A stretch of DNA of 64,000 nt. It comes from Gnetum montanum. Taxonomy: Eukaryota; Streptophyta; Gnetopsida; Gnetales; Gnetaceae. The stretch lies in contig MNCI01007988.1 of NCBI GenBank assembly GCA_015680685.1, positions 328,509 to 392,508 on the forward strand. The letters are read 5' to 3'. Positions 23,238 to 33,239 of this stretch are shown piece by piece. Positions within the stretch are counted from its first letter, which is position 1, and each line of letters starts with the position of its first letter. The notes beneath the pieces were generated by a model. It saw nothing but the letters and a program-made list of their open reading frames with translations. It was not told the origin of the DNA and made no database searches. The position numbers and the translations under genes are program-made.

Positions 23238-25061
23238 TTGACATCTAAAGGAGTGGCCCGAGAGATGTCGATAAAGAATGACAAAACACCACAGCAGACA
23301 TATCACCAACGTCATTTGTCAGCACAAGATCCGATATCATTTTACCATGCTTAAGAGTGTTATGGGAATAAGGTTATGCTAAGGGAAAATGGGTATAGGC
23401 AATGCTAAGGAGATGAAATTCAAATAGTGAAAACGAAATGCAAACAGTGGATCATGATGTAAGATGCAAATTTAGCATGGCTGATGGTGACCATGGCATG
23501 AAGTAGCTTGCCCCTGAAACATTGACCTTTCATCAGAGTACTCATGGGAGGGTCAAAGTTGATCCAAAGATGGGCCAATTGTGAAGCTGTAGCGTCTTTG
23601 ATTTTTTTTTTTGTGAGAGGCAAACCTTCTTTGGATTTGGCTTACTACTGAATGTTGGCTACAAGTTGGCCATTGAGAAGATGGGCTTTGTTTCCTAGGG
23701 ATGATTCGTATTACATCCACCTAGGCTTTGACTATGCAACAAAGGTGCCCCATAGGATGAATTATGTTACATCAACCATGGGTTCTATAGTTGATGTGAA
23801 GGGAATGCCATGTGTGTCATAGTGCATATGCATTAGAGGAGTGTGAAATCATGAGTATGGAAAGTATGAGAGGATATTGGGATGAATGAAATGGATGTGC
23901 ATAGGCTAGAATAGGGATGAGGGGGATGTGAACTCTTGAGTGGCTCAACTAATCCAGTCATGTACATCAAAGCAACGTGATAACTTGCTGCTGCAATGGA
24001 ATGCACCTTTGCACAATCGTCTCCAAGGCTTCATCCTACAAACACAACTCATAGAGGACAAGAAAACCAAAAAATGTGAAATGCAAGTGCAAATACCAGA
24101 TGTGAAGATGCTGCAAGTGCTAGATGCGAAGATGTTGTGAAAGTGTCAAATGTTGTGCTAGTTGCAAGTGCTCAGGAAACTAGTGAAGGTGCTAGGGTGA
24201 TGATGCTGCAAGTGTTCTAAATGCCGCACTAATGGAAAGTGCTCCAAAAGAATCATGAGAATGGTGGGAGGTGATGAAGCTATGAGTGCTCCTAGGGCAA
24301 TGGCAAATGTTTGGATTCGATCAGCTACATGCCAGTTTAAAGTCCTAGCAGATTGTGAACCTAGTTTAAGGTCTTGGTAGACCATGATGTGCTAGTTTAT
24401 AGTCCTAGCAGACTGTTGGATGCTAGTTTAATGTCGTAGTGGATACTGGATGTTGTGCTAGTTTAACGTCATGACCCAAGGACGAGTTGTGCCAGTTTAT
24501 AGTCATAGCAGACTGTCTATGCTAGTTTATAGTCATAGCGGACTGGTGCTTACCTTGCTAATGCAAGGTGCGATGTTGCATGCGTAGTCATGTTGTGCGC
24601 CTGTGAGATCCTACAAAAATTCAACAAGAAAGAAAAAAACATCAATCAACACCTATTGTAAATAGAGTTAAAATGTGATAAAAGAAAAGAAATGCAAAAA
24701 GTGATAGTTTTAGGCCGTTCCAGGCCATAGGCTAGTTTAAGGCCTTTTCAGGCCATGTGTTTTTGTAGTTTTATGTTTTTAGATGTAATGCGTAAGCTAA
24801 ATGGATGGATGCATAAAAAAGTAAAACAAATATATGAACAAAATGCCTGATCTAAGTAAGTAGGCAACATGTAAACGTGTAGGGTAGTGCAATGTAAATG
24901 AAATTAAAAAATGCATGGGAAGTGGAGGCAAAGGGTAGGCAAGCATCTAGCACATTTTTGGCCAAGGGAAGGTCTTGGTCATGTAACTACTTCCTAACCA
25001 GGCATGGATTAGGAAGCGTGCAAGGCTTAGGATCCTTTGGGAGGTTTTTGGCTTCAACCAC
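23238..25061 (-). other. Non-coding 3' region of B, in place of pol
   Basis: This stretch occupies the place where A1 has RT to integrase. 23480-23950 matches 2706-3300 of B2 in reverse complement. 24060-24250 has short imperfect repeats of GAAGATGCTGCAAGTGCTAG type. 24331-24760 is the hairpin array. No pol-like frame is visible on either strand. Confidence 0.65.
24331..24760 (-). repeat. Hairpin array (B)
   Basis: Units starting CTAGTTTA or CCAGTTTA at about 24331, 24361, 24391, 24422, 24458, 24491 and 24521 (spacing 30-36). Most contain GTC-loop-GAC, for example GTCCTAGCAGAC and GTCTTGGTAGAC. Two further units at 24705-24760 have GGCCGTTCCAGGCC and GGCCTTTTCAGGCC. Orientation relative to the element matches A1 and A2. 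Confidence 0.8.
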
Positions 25062-25751
25062 TCATTTGGGTGTTTTAGCCTTAGGCATTGCATTGGTTGT
25101 TATAGGTGTACCACCAAGAAACTCTTCTTCTAAAACTTGTGCCATGTCTATGTCGTGGATAGTCGAAGAGGAAGCGTTATCACCAAGGATGATAACTTGA
25201 CCACCTTCATATGGAAGATGGATTTCTTGCTGGATGGGAGAGGAGATGTCCCTTAGTTGAGCTAGCCAAGGCCTACCTAGAATCATGTTGAAACCTGGAA
25301 TCTCCTCTATGACAGTCAAATCTACACTAGTGGGAAATTTCTCTCCTACCACAAAGGCTAATTTGATTGTACCCTTGACTGTGACACATGATCTATTGAA
25401 GGATTTTAGACACGTGGCTTTGGTTGGCCTGATTTCATCTACCAGGCCTAGCTTGTCGATGACGGAGTGCAAGACTACATTTGTCACTGCACCATCATCA
25501 ACATGTACCCTACGGATGGTACATTGTCCAACACAAATTCTAATGGATAGTGGAGCTCTAGTAACCTCCCCTCGTTTGGGGTTAACTTTGACTGCATTAT
25601 TGTAGAACACTAGAGATGTTGAACCCAATTCTTGTGGTGTAGGGGGTAGCATTGTTGCATGGATGGATGTCTCATCTACATGGATGTCCTCCATAATAGG
25701 AATGGAGGTCAATATCTTGGCCAATGCTTGGAAGTAAGTAGATGAAGTCAT
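25062..25751 (-). pseudogene. Retropepsin-like protease (B)
   Basis: An unbroken 229-codon stretch from an ATG at 25751. It includes SIPIMEDIHVDETSIHATML, the catalytic region RRVHVDDGAVTNVVLHSVID, a KGTIKLAFVVGEKFP block and the fold end EIPGFNMILGRPWLAQL, then an acidic tail. It is in the same frame as gag, so gag-protease was a single polyprotein. The core has no internal stop and could be nearly functional, but the upstream gag has several stops. Confidence 0.85.
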
Positions 25752-28136
25752 GACCAGGTCTTATAAGCTCAATGTTGTGTTGTTTTTCTTGAGTGCTTGT
25801 TTCACCTGGGTTAGTGTAGCTACGAAGTCCTTGTCATTGGCTATTGTGTTGGCTTTAACTTCCTTCATGTGGCTTGAGAGACAAATATCTTGTGGAGGGG
25901 ACTTAAGCTTGGTTTTCTTGGCCTACTTGGGGTTAGGGACCCAAATGTTTAGTTGTTGTTTGCTGGTTGTGGTCTTTGCTTCAGCCATGGGAGTTGCAAG
26001 GTGCTCATTTGTCCTCTTGTGTTGCCATTTGGTGGGTCTACCTGGGTTGCCAGTGGAGTCAACCCTTTAAGGAGGAGGGATCAAGATGTTGCCCACTATT
26101 GGGTTTCGGGTAGGTGAGGGGCCAACACGTTGTTTCACCCTTATGATAAAGGATGGATTAGGTGGAGTTGTTGTGTGGTCAACTCATTGTGGCATCTTGA
26201 TAACAAAAGGTTGTTTAGAAATTGTTGTTGCATCATGCCAGTTTAACATCTTAGTAGACGGTTGCTGTGGAACTTTGACCACAACAGGTGCTATGGGTGC
26301 TTGAGGTGGCACTTTGATAACAAAGGGAGGCCTCTTACTTGTGGAGGTGGAGGGGACCTTTGCCTTGTTGGGAGGCACACAAATCAGAAAAGGTTGTTGC
26401 ACAGGTTTGGGCTTGCCACCTACGCTAATGGAATTTATGACATAGGAGGCATCATCTGTGTTAGATTGACTCACCCTGTTGATCACCAATTGGTCATGTT
26501 CTATCATTCTTTTCAGGTCATCCTGTAAAGCATGATAATTTTTTGTATTATGACCATCCAATTAGTGGTAATGATGGTATTGGTCTGGCTTGAAGTGTTG
26601 TGGAACTAGGTGCTCATTTGATACTACTAAAGTAGGGTTCCTTAGTAGTTCGTAGTACCTATCATGTCTTTGGTAGGTAATTGTCAATACATGTTTGTGT
26701 TGGATTTTCCCAGCTTTTAAGAGTTTCTCTAGTAGTTTAGAGGGTTGCACCAGTAGTGGTGTATACTTTCAGCAGTCCTTGCACTGAAAGTTGGATCTTG
26801 GGGTAGCCCCTGTCAATGTAGGTGAGTTGGGGCCAGAATTGGCGATTTTGTTAGTTCGGGCTTGGGGCTGCTTAGCTATTGGGCCCTAATTGGTTGTTTT
26901 TGTGCTTATGGCTACATGCTTGCAAGTGTGTTGGTTTTTGTAGGCAACATAGGCTAGATCATTGCTACCTTGTGCTACTTCCTCTATGCTTTTTGCTTGG
27001 GCAAAGACTTGGCTAAGAGAATTTGGGGCTAGATAATACAGTTTGGACTTGATGAAGTCATTTACTACACCCTTAAAGATTTATGGTAGATGTGCCTTCA
27101 CTAGAGGTTCATGCATTTCACTGAATGTAGCATTCCAACATTGGAGGAATTTTGGCATGGGCTCTAGAGGCCCCTGTTTAACTTTCATCAGCTGGTCAAG
27201 GGTTGCTTTAGGCTTTAGGTTGTACTTGAAGTGCATCACAAACTTGGTTATGAGATCCTCCAAAGAGGAGATTGAGGCCTTGGATAGTGCATGATACCAG
27301 TCCAAGACCTTGCTAGTGAGTGACATGGGGAACACGCACATGATAGTGTGTGGCCAAGCTTGAAGGAGTAGGCATTCAGATTAAAATGTGACCAAGTGTG
27401 CATTGGGGTCCCCTTCACCATTGTACTTGGTAAATTGAGGTAGTTGGGCCCTAGTTGGGAGAGTTAGAGGTGGTACTGTAGGACTTATGGGATCATCTTG
27501 GTAGAAGTCCACCACCTTAATGGTGTTAGAGGAGGCAGCCTTAAGTCAGTTGATCTCCTCCGTCAAGCTTTGTATCAGCTGCAATGCTTGATCCAAGCTT
27601 GGGGATGTGCCAGCTAGTTGCATTGGCTAGGCTTGGGTTAGTTGTGGAATTTGCTAGTTTAACATCATAGTGGACAGATGCTGCCAGTTTATCGTCATAG
27701 CGGATGATTGCTGATGTAATGATTGAGCGATGGGTGCGGTGATTAGAGTGGGCCACACATGGGTGGGTTGGACCGACATCGCAGACACCAATGAGATAGG
27801 CAAGATGTAGGATGCCTGAGTTGTTTGGAGCTAGGAGGTGGCCCTTGCTTGAGCATAGTGCTAGGAAAATGCATTAGCTGCTTGTGAGGAAGGATAAATT
27901 GGCATGGTCATTATCTTGGAGGGGATGGATGGACCAAATCGAGGAGGGGATATACTAGGGAGTGGTTGTTGGAAGGCGGTGTGGAGGTGGCTCTCATGTT
28001 TGGAGTAGGCCTCGAACTCGTCTTCCTCCGTTTGTGAGGCTTCCTTGTAGGTTGTCCCTACATCATGCTTGTTTGCATGGATGAGTTGGAACAATAACTG
28101 GTGATAGGGCTCCGTGAGTGGGATTATGTCAAACAA
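25752..28136 (-). pseudogene. Gag (B), same frame as protease
   Basis: From about 28136 one frame runs through to protease. Blocks: FTKYNGEGDPNAHLVTF (about 27430), VLDWYHALSKASISSLEDLI, FKYNLKPKATLDQLMKVKQ, ECKD/QCKDC, the YYELLRNPTLVVSNEHLVP block (about 26650) and a degenerate knuckle YHHYHQLDGHNTKNY in which both Cys are lost (the Gln is a TAA stop here). A Pro/Val-rich linker follows. Stops sit at Gln or Arg positions as judged from A1, for instance F-stop-SE against FRSE. The true start is unclear because an upstream ATG at 28257 is out of frame. Confidence 0.8.
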
Positions 28137-28515
28137 AGAGGGGCTATACTCTCGTCTATTTCAGTTGACTTGTTCGTAATCCTGTTTTGCCTCTAATCAA
28201 GGTAATCCACTGGTAGTCCTGGTTGGATTTTGGCACAAACAAAATTTTATTGTTCATGGCTTAACACAACATGCTTTGGTTGGATTGTGGTATCAAATGT
28301 GTTAGAAACCATCATGGAAGGTTGACCTGGATTCATATTCATAGATCAAGTTATGAGAGTTGCTATTTGCAGAAAATGGATAACTCTGAAAATAGCAGAA
28401 AAATGACTAAATCTTCCAGTAGCAGAAAAAGGGCTAAGTGTAAAAAATGCAAAAAAAAAATGCTAAGTATGAAAATGTAGAAAAAATAACCAAGTGTAAA
28501 AATGCAGAAAAACAA
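28137..28515 (-). other. 5' leader of B
   Basis: Leader between primer site and gag. It is A-rich with repeats of AAAATGCAGAAAAA type (28380-28520). An ATG at 28257 opens a short frame that stops after about 33 codons and is not in frame with gag. Confidence 0.45.
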
Positions 28516-28533
28516 GCCCTCCTTCTAGTGCCA
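28516..28533 (-). promoter_or_regulatory. Primer-binding site candidate (B)
   Basis: Minus strand TGGCACTAGAAGGAGGGC, five bases inside the 5' LTR. It begins with TGG as expected for pairing to a tRNA CCA end. Shared with A1 and A2. The tRNA is not identified. Confidence 0.7.
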
Positions 28534-28538
28534 AAAAC

Positions 28539-29508
28539 TGTAACAACAAAAAATGTCAATGGTTGGAAACACCGAGAGGTTTTCGGGCACATAGCCTAAC
28601 CCTGAATCCATGTGAGGGTAGTGCTAGAGAAAATGGATTCAGGGTGCCTTGAATGGTCTGGTCAATCAAACAAGGACTTAATCGGTGTACAATAAACCTT
28701 TTACAAATAATAAAAGAAAACATAATGTGCATAGCAGTAGAAACATGCTAAAGCGCATAATGGAACAATGAACACGATTTAATGCTTAACAATGCCAAAT
28801 AAATGCTGTGATTAGCCAAAAAGAGAGTTTGAATAGAAAGATACACCATCCTAAAAAAGGGTATAGGTATAAAAAGTGTACAATAGGCATAGTAGGAGCG
28901 GAATCACAACCTTGGTGGTGTCGGGCTATGAAATCTGTTGCTCACTGTGATAAAATGTGCCTCCTGGGTCAGTGGTCATAGTATACCATGTGACGTAGTT
29001 GTGCCTCTCTATTGGTGTGATGTGCTCTGGGTCTCGTTCGCCCACGAAGCTAAGTGCCAAAATGCTAAAATGCCAAATGCCAAAATGGAAATGCCAACTG
29101 CTTTGCCAATGAAGAAATTCAAGCCTTCCCCCTTTCTCCATTCCTCCTTTTTTTAAAAGAGTATGCAGAGGTATTTATAGGGCTAGGGTTAGCCCAAAAT
29201 GTGGATCTAGCACCATGTGGTAGTGCAATAGGTAACAACATGTAACAGCAAGTAATAGCACATAACAGTGCGTAACAGGGCGCTATGCTACACACTGTAG
29301 CAAGGTGCTACGCTAGCAATGTAGCAGGGTGCTACACAACACACTGTAGCAGGGTGCTATGCTATGCACTGTAATAAAGTGCTATTCTAGAACTATAGCA
29401 AGGTGCTACACTATGCTATGCTATGCAGCATAGTAGCACGTAACAGCCCATAACACTTAGTCATATTTGCAATTGCAATGCTGAGACATGAAATTTTTTG
29501 GTGTTTCA
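28539..29508 (-). repeat. 5' LTR of B
   Basis: 970 bases from TGTAACAACAAAAAATG to GGTGTTTCA. It pairs with 22190-23223 along its full length. It includes a GTAGCA/GCTACG array at about 29275-29450, shorter than in the left LTR, which accounts for part of the length difference. Confidence 0.9.
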
Positions 29509-29513
29509 ATTTG
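29509..29513. repeat. Target-site duplication ATTTG, right copy (B)
   Basis: Identical to 22185-22189. Five-base duplications are the norm for Ty3/gypsy integration. Confidence 0.9.
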
Positions 29514-32200
29514 TATCCTACTATTTGTAGATATTCTAAGGAACTTCCTAGATGTATTCTCTTTTTGAAAAATGCTCTTTCCTTGATCAAATGCATTATA
29601 GTTTGAATGTGTATGATAGTGGTCAAACTTAGATTCATAGAATGTGGAAGCTTGGTATTCCTTTGAGGAGTGTGTGTAGATGGGGTTGATGTAGGTGATG
29701 TTCCCATTCTTTGAACCCTTTCTAAACTTGTTTAAAAAAATGGACATTTCCTAGATCTAGGTTCATTTACCATTACATCCTCTTATGTATTGACTACCTT
29801 AATAACACTCTTTTGTTGCCATTCTGTTCACAGTTCTCCATGCACAACTAGTGGTTGCATTCATGGTAGGGAGTTAGAAGGTTAAATTGATGAACCAAGT
29901 GTTGGTTTATGTGCATAGGAATTAGGATCCATTTGCAAGGTAGTGGATCTATGATACTTTGGTGGATAATAGTCAAAGGAGGTGTGGATTGAAGCATTTC
30001 CTAAAGAGATTGGACATTGAATGTAATATCCATAAGGATTTGGTTTCTTGTATGGATATTGCTACCTTATTAGTAGCATTCCCCATGCTTGTGGTTGTTG
30101 CCACTAATACTAATATTTCTCTTGTGATTGATGGTAGGCTCTACTTAGATAATATGATGGTTGGTAAGATTTTCAGAAGTTACCTTGTGGGTAAGGTAAC
30201 TATCTTGGCATATTTTTCTTGACAAATCTTGGATTAAGCACGTATGTGCCAAACTCTAGCAAGTGGGCCATTTAGGGTGACATCCCCTAGGATATTCATA
30301 TTGGCATACTTTGCATCCTTCTTCCATCTTCTGAACTAGAGTATGTGAACTCCTCAACTACAAAAAATTTTTCTTTATGTTTGTAGTTCTCTCATCCATT
30401 TTCTCTTCTTTTTATCCCTTCTCTATTTTTGTTTAGAGCTTGCTCAGTTTCTTCTTCTACTATTCTTGAATGAAATAGTTAATTTTTCATCCACTAAATG
30501 CCACATTGTCTCTGCATTTGTTGCAATATCATTGACTAATTTTTGGATGGATATAGTCTTCTTTTGGATGGCATCCATGAAAGTTTCTTCTTCCTATCTA
30601 TCATGCATTCTCACATCCTTTTTCTTATTATGGGATCTTGATTTTACTTTTCTACCAATTCTCTTTTCTTTAATTCTCCTTCCTCTTTGGCCATCTGGTC
30701 TATTAGTCTTTAATACAATGAATTATCATGTCTAATAATATGCCTTAGGCATATACCCCAAGGGTCTTTCTATTCTTGTTCTATAACCCATTAATGATAT
30801 TCTTGAGTTGTTTCCTTTGAGAAAATCCATGGCCTAGGCATCTATGTAGTAGTTAACAATACCTATTAATTACCATGTTAAGGGATTCATGTATTCCTTG
30901 CTTCCATCCTTGAATTCTTTTCTTAATTAGATACTTTAGAATAGGTTTGATATTTATCATTAAAAAGACCTAGCATGGTACTCCATCTTCATATTGTTGC
31001 TAGTTCTAAGGATTAGTACAAGCTCTCAGCTTTCTTAATGACTGTTCAAAGAAACAAATTCAATTTCTGTTAATCATTTTCAATGTTTTAAAGAAGACAA
31101 GCATCATGGAATGCTTGGAGGTGATGCTATGGATATGCATTATATCCACCTTCAAACTAGAAAATGTTGTTTATATCTAGTAACTTGATGTGACTATCCT
31201 TCATTTGCCTAGTAGGAATATACATGACTTCTCTAATATTAATCATATTATGAGTAGCCACTAGGATTTCTTCATGTTCTTTAGGTTTGTAGACCTTGTT
31301 ATAATTATCATCCCTTAAATGCTCATAGTATCATTCCCTTTCCTCATGCCTAATCCTATCTCTTCTTTATTCATAATTATCTTCTTCATCATCAGGATAC
31401 CTTCTTTGATGTTCATGTCTTTCATGGTCTCCCTGTCTTTCCCTATCATAGTCTCTTGGTCTTCATTCCCTCTTGTTAAATTCCACAAATGGACATGAGG
31501 AGGAAGAGGAAGTAGTTGGAGAATGGTATCAAATAGTTCTCATTTTTTAACTCCATGATTCATTCTCTTTTTTTTCTATAGAAACTTTAGATCTTGAGCT
31601 CTACCCAAGTTTGGGTTCTTCCATATCTCTCCTAGGCGTTTTTGCAATAGCCAAATGTAGTTGTATTTTGACAAGTTCCTTTAAATGAATGATCAATATC
31701 TAAGAATGAGACTCATGAGTTTGGTGAAGTTCTTCCATTACAAATGTATCATCATTTTCTTCTTTTAGGATAATAGTGTGAGGTACTTTCTTTCCTTTAT
31801 TATGCTCATGTCTTATCTTCATGGTGACATCCATTCTTACTTGTGCTTATGTAGACTGATATGGCCTAGTCATGTATTTAGTGACATGGTATCCTTCATA
31901 TGAATGGTCAAGGTTTAACCTTATTAAGTTTTCTTGCAATATTTCTACAATAGAAGGTTTGAGAGGCAAAACAACATTGTCCTACAAATCTCTCCATCTT
32001 AACTATTCATCTTAGTGGGAGAAAAACATGAATTCAAGATAGTATGGATCTATATGAGCATAGGAAATTCTTGTTTGCATGGGCACACTTCAATCTTCTT
32101 CATCACATCCTTCATCATGACTCTATGATAGGTGGTTACTTTTCTGTAAGTGTAGAAGCTATATTATGTTTTCAACACTCTTAAGTATGTATGTGTGTGT
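29514..32200 (-). pseudogene. Gag and protease N-terminus (D)
   Basis: The gag N-terminal part (about 32150-31300) is charged, with the R/D/E-rich blocks RPRDYDRERQGDHERHEHQR and PDDEEDNYE near 31300-31470. The capsid block FEGGYNAYPQHHLQAFHDAC (about 31140, a stop replaces one Gln) matches E and C. The sequence then decays through frameshifts; near 29747-29520 a frame leads into protease and would join 22184 if B were removed. Stops are dense. Confidence 0.6.
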
Positions 32201-32291
32201 GTTAAAATAACTAATTCAAGTATGAAAGATAAACTCTATAATTATTAATAAAAGAAACTCTATAAAATAAACTACTAAGAAAACATTGACA

Positions 32292-32311
32292 CATCCCTGG
32301 TAATAGTGCCA
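32292..32311 (-). promoter_or_regulatory. Primer-binding site, tRNA-Asp-like (D)
   Basis: Minus strand TGGCACTATTACCAGGGATG. The classical plant tRNA-Asp primer site is TGGCGCCGTTGCCGGGGA; C has TGGTGCCATTGCCAGGGA. Differences are C-to-T and G-to-A changes. It is one base inside the LTR end. Confidence 0.65.
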
Positions 32312-32312
32312 A

Positions 32313-33239
32313 TGATGATTGTTTGGGTATTTCAACACTCTACCATATAAGTCACAAGTGCACACACATGACCGAATCATAATCCATAGATGGACAATGT
32401 AAGTATGCTATTGTTTGATAATTAGTTTATGAGTGTTATCTTCTCACTTTGAGTTAGTGAAGTGTGAGTAGTATAGTTTAACTCTCAATAAGGTATATGA
32501 TATCATAATGTTGTAGGCTCAAATTATTCCTAGGTGCTTTCATAATGAAAATGAAAATAAAATCTAAATTGAGGTAATAATAGAAATGTAAATCTATCCA
32601 GCCTATGTTAATAAGCATCTATTCCAAGTTTGTTGTACACATCTTAGGCTCATGTAATTGTTACTAGGATTATCAAATGAATTCACTACTAAGAAACTTC
32701 AATAAAGTCACTACTAGGTTACCAAATGATTACACTTAATGCTCAAAACGAATCATACTCATTTTGCCTTAATAATAAACAAGGGAAAAGTAGAATACTA
32801 GAACATGTAAAGAACTAAACTAAAGTAAACATATTAAACAAATGAAAATTAAACTAAGTGAGGAAAATGACTAAGTAAAAATAAAGAAACTAACTATAAT
32901 GTTGCAATGCTGAGAAACAATCTCAATCTTTATTGTTAGCCATGAACTATCCCCAAGTACAATCTACTAGAATAAAGATTCTGTATAACTATTTGACACC
33001 ACACTACAGATATTCAATCTAACACTAAGTCTAAGTCACAAAAATAAACTAAATTTTTTTTGCTAAGGCTATAATGAAACTTGCTCCATTGAGGTGACTA
33101 AGGATTGGTATTTATAGTACTGACCATGTTCCTCTACATTGCATCAATGATGATGTAGAGTTGTGATGTCATAGATACAATATTGTAGGTGCAATATCAT
33201 AGATACAATATTGTGGCTTATGAAAAATGGGTTTTATCA
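32313..33239 (-). repeat. 5' LTR of D
   Basis: Edges on the + strand: TGATGATTG at 32313 and TTTTATCA at 33239. On the minus strand it has a U3 with ATTGTATCTATGA repeats, a TATA box ACTATAAATACC (33108-33120), and R/U5 blocks shared with the C and E LTRs such as ATCTTTATTC, TTGGTAACCTAGTAG and AAGATGTGTAC. No partner LTR is found at the other end. Confidence 0.7.

Larger units (their letters stand above)
22190..29508 (-). mobile_element. B: complete non-autonomous gag-protease LTR element
   Basis: Two direct LTRs (22190-23223 and 28539-29508), both with TG...CA ends, flanked by identical ATTTG, with primer site next to the right LTR and a purine tract next to the left one. That fixes the orientation as minus. 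The 5.3-kb interior encodes gag and protease in one frame and then only a hairpin array and non-coding 3' region; there is no RT, RNase H or integrase. It lies inside D's protease. Confidence 0.9.
12330..33239 (-). mobile_element. D: Athila-like Ty3/gypsy element, interrupted by B
   Basis: Minus-strand order: 5' LTR (33239-32313), primer site, gag, protease, then after removal of B (22190-29508 plus one target copy) protease continues, then RT, RNase H, integrase with its C-terminal module, a 3.5-kb spacer, and an extra ORF ending near 12400. The 3' LTR is not found; the A1 LTR begins at once. LTR and protein blocks match E and C. The MD(D/E)F-type RT box, tRNA-Asp-like primer site and an ORF after integrase fit the Athila group. 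Confidence 0.7.

Noticed and set aside
25285-25605. 106-residue + frame opposite the B protease
   Set aside because: A mirror of the protease, caused by its unbroken reading frame.
30466-30735. 89-residue + frame
   Set aside because: Antisense to D gag; hydrophobic composition is that of a gag mirror frame.
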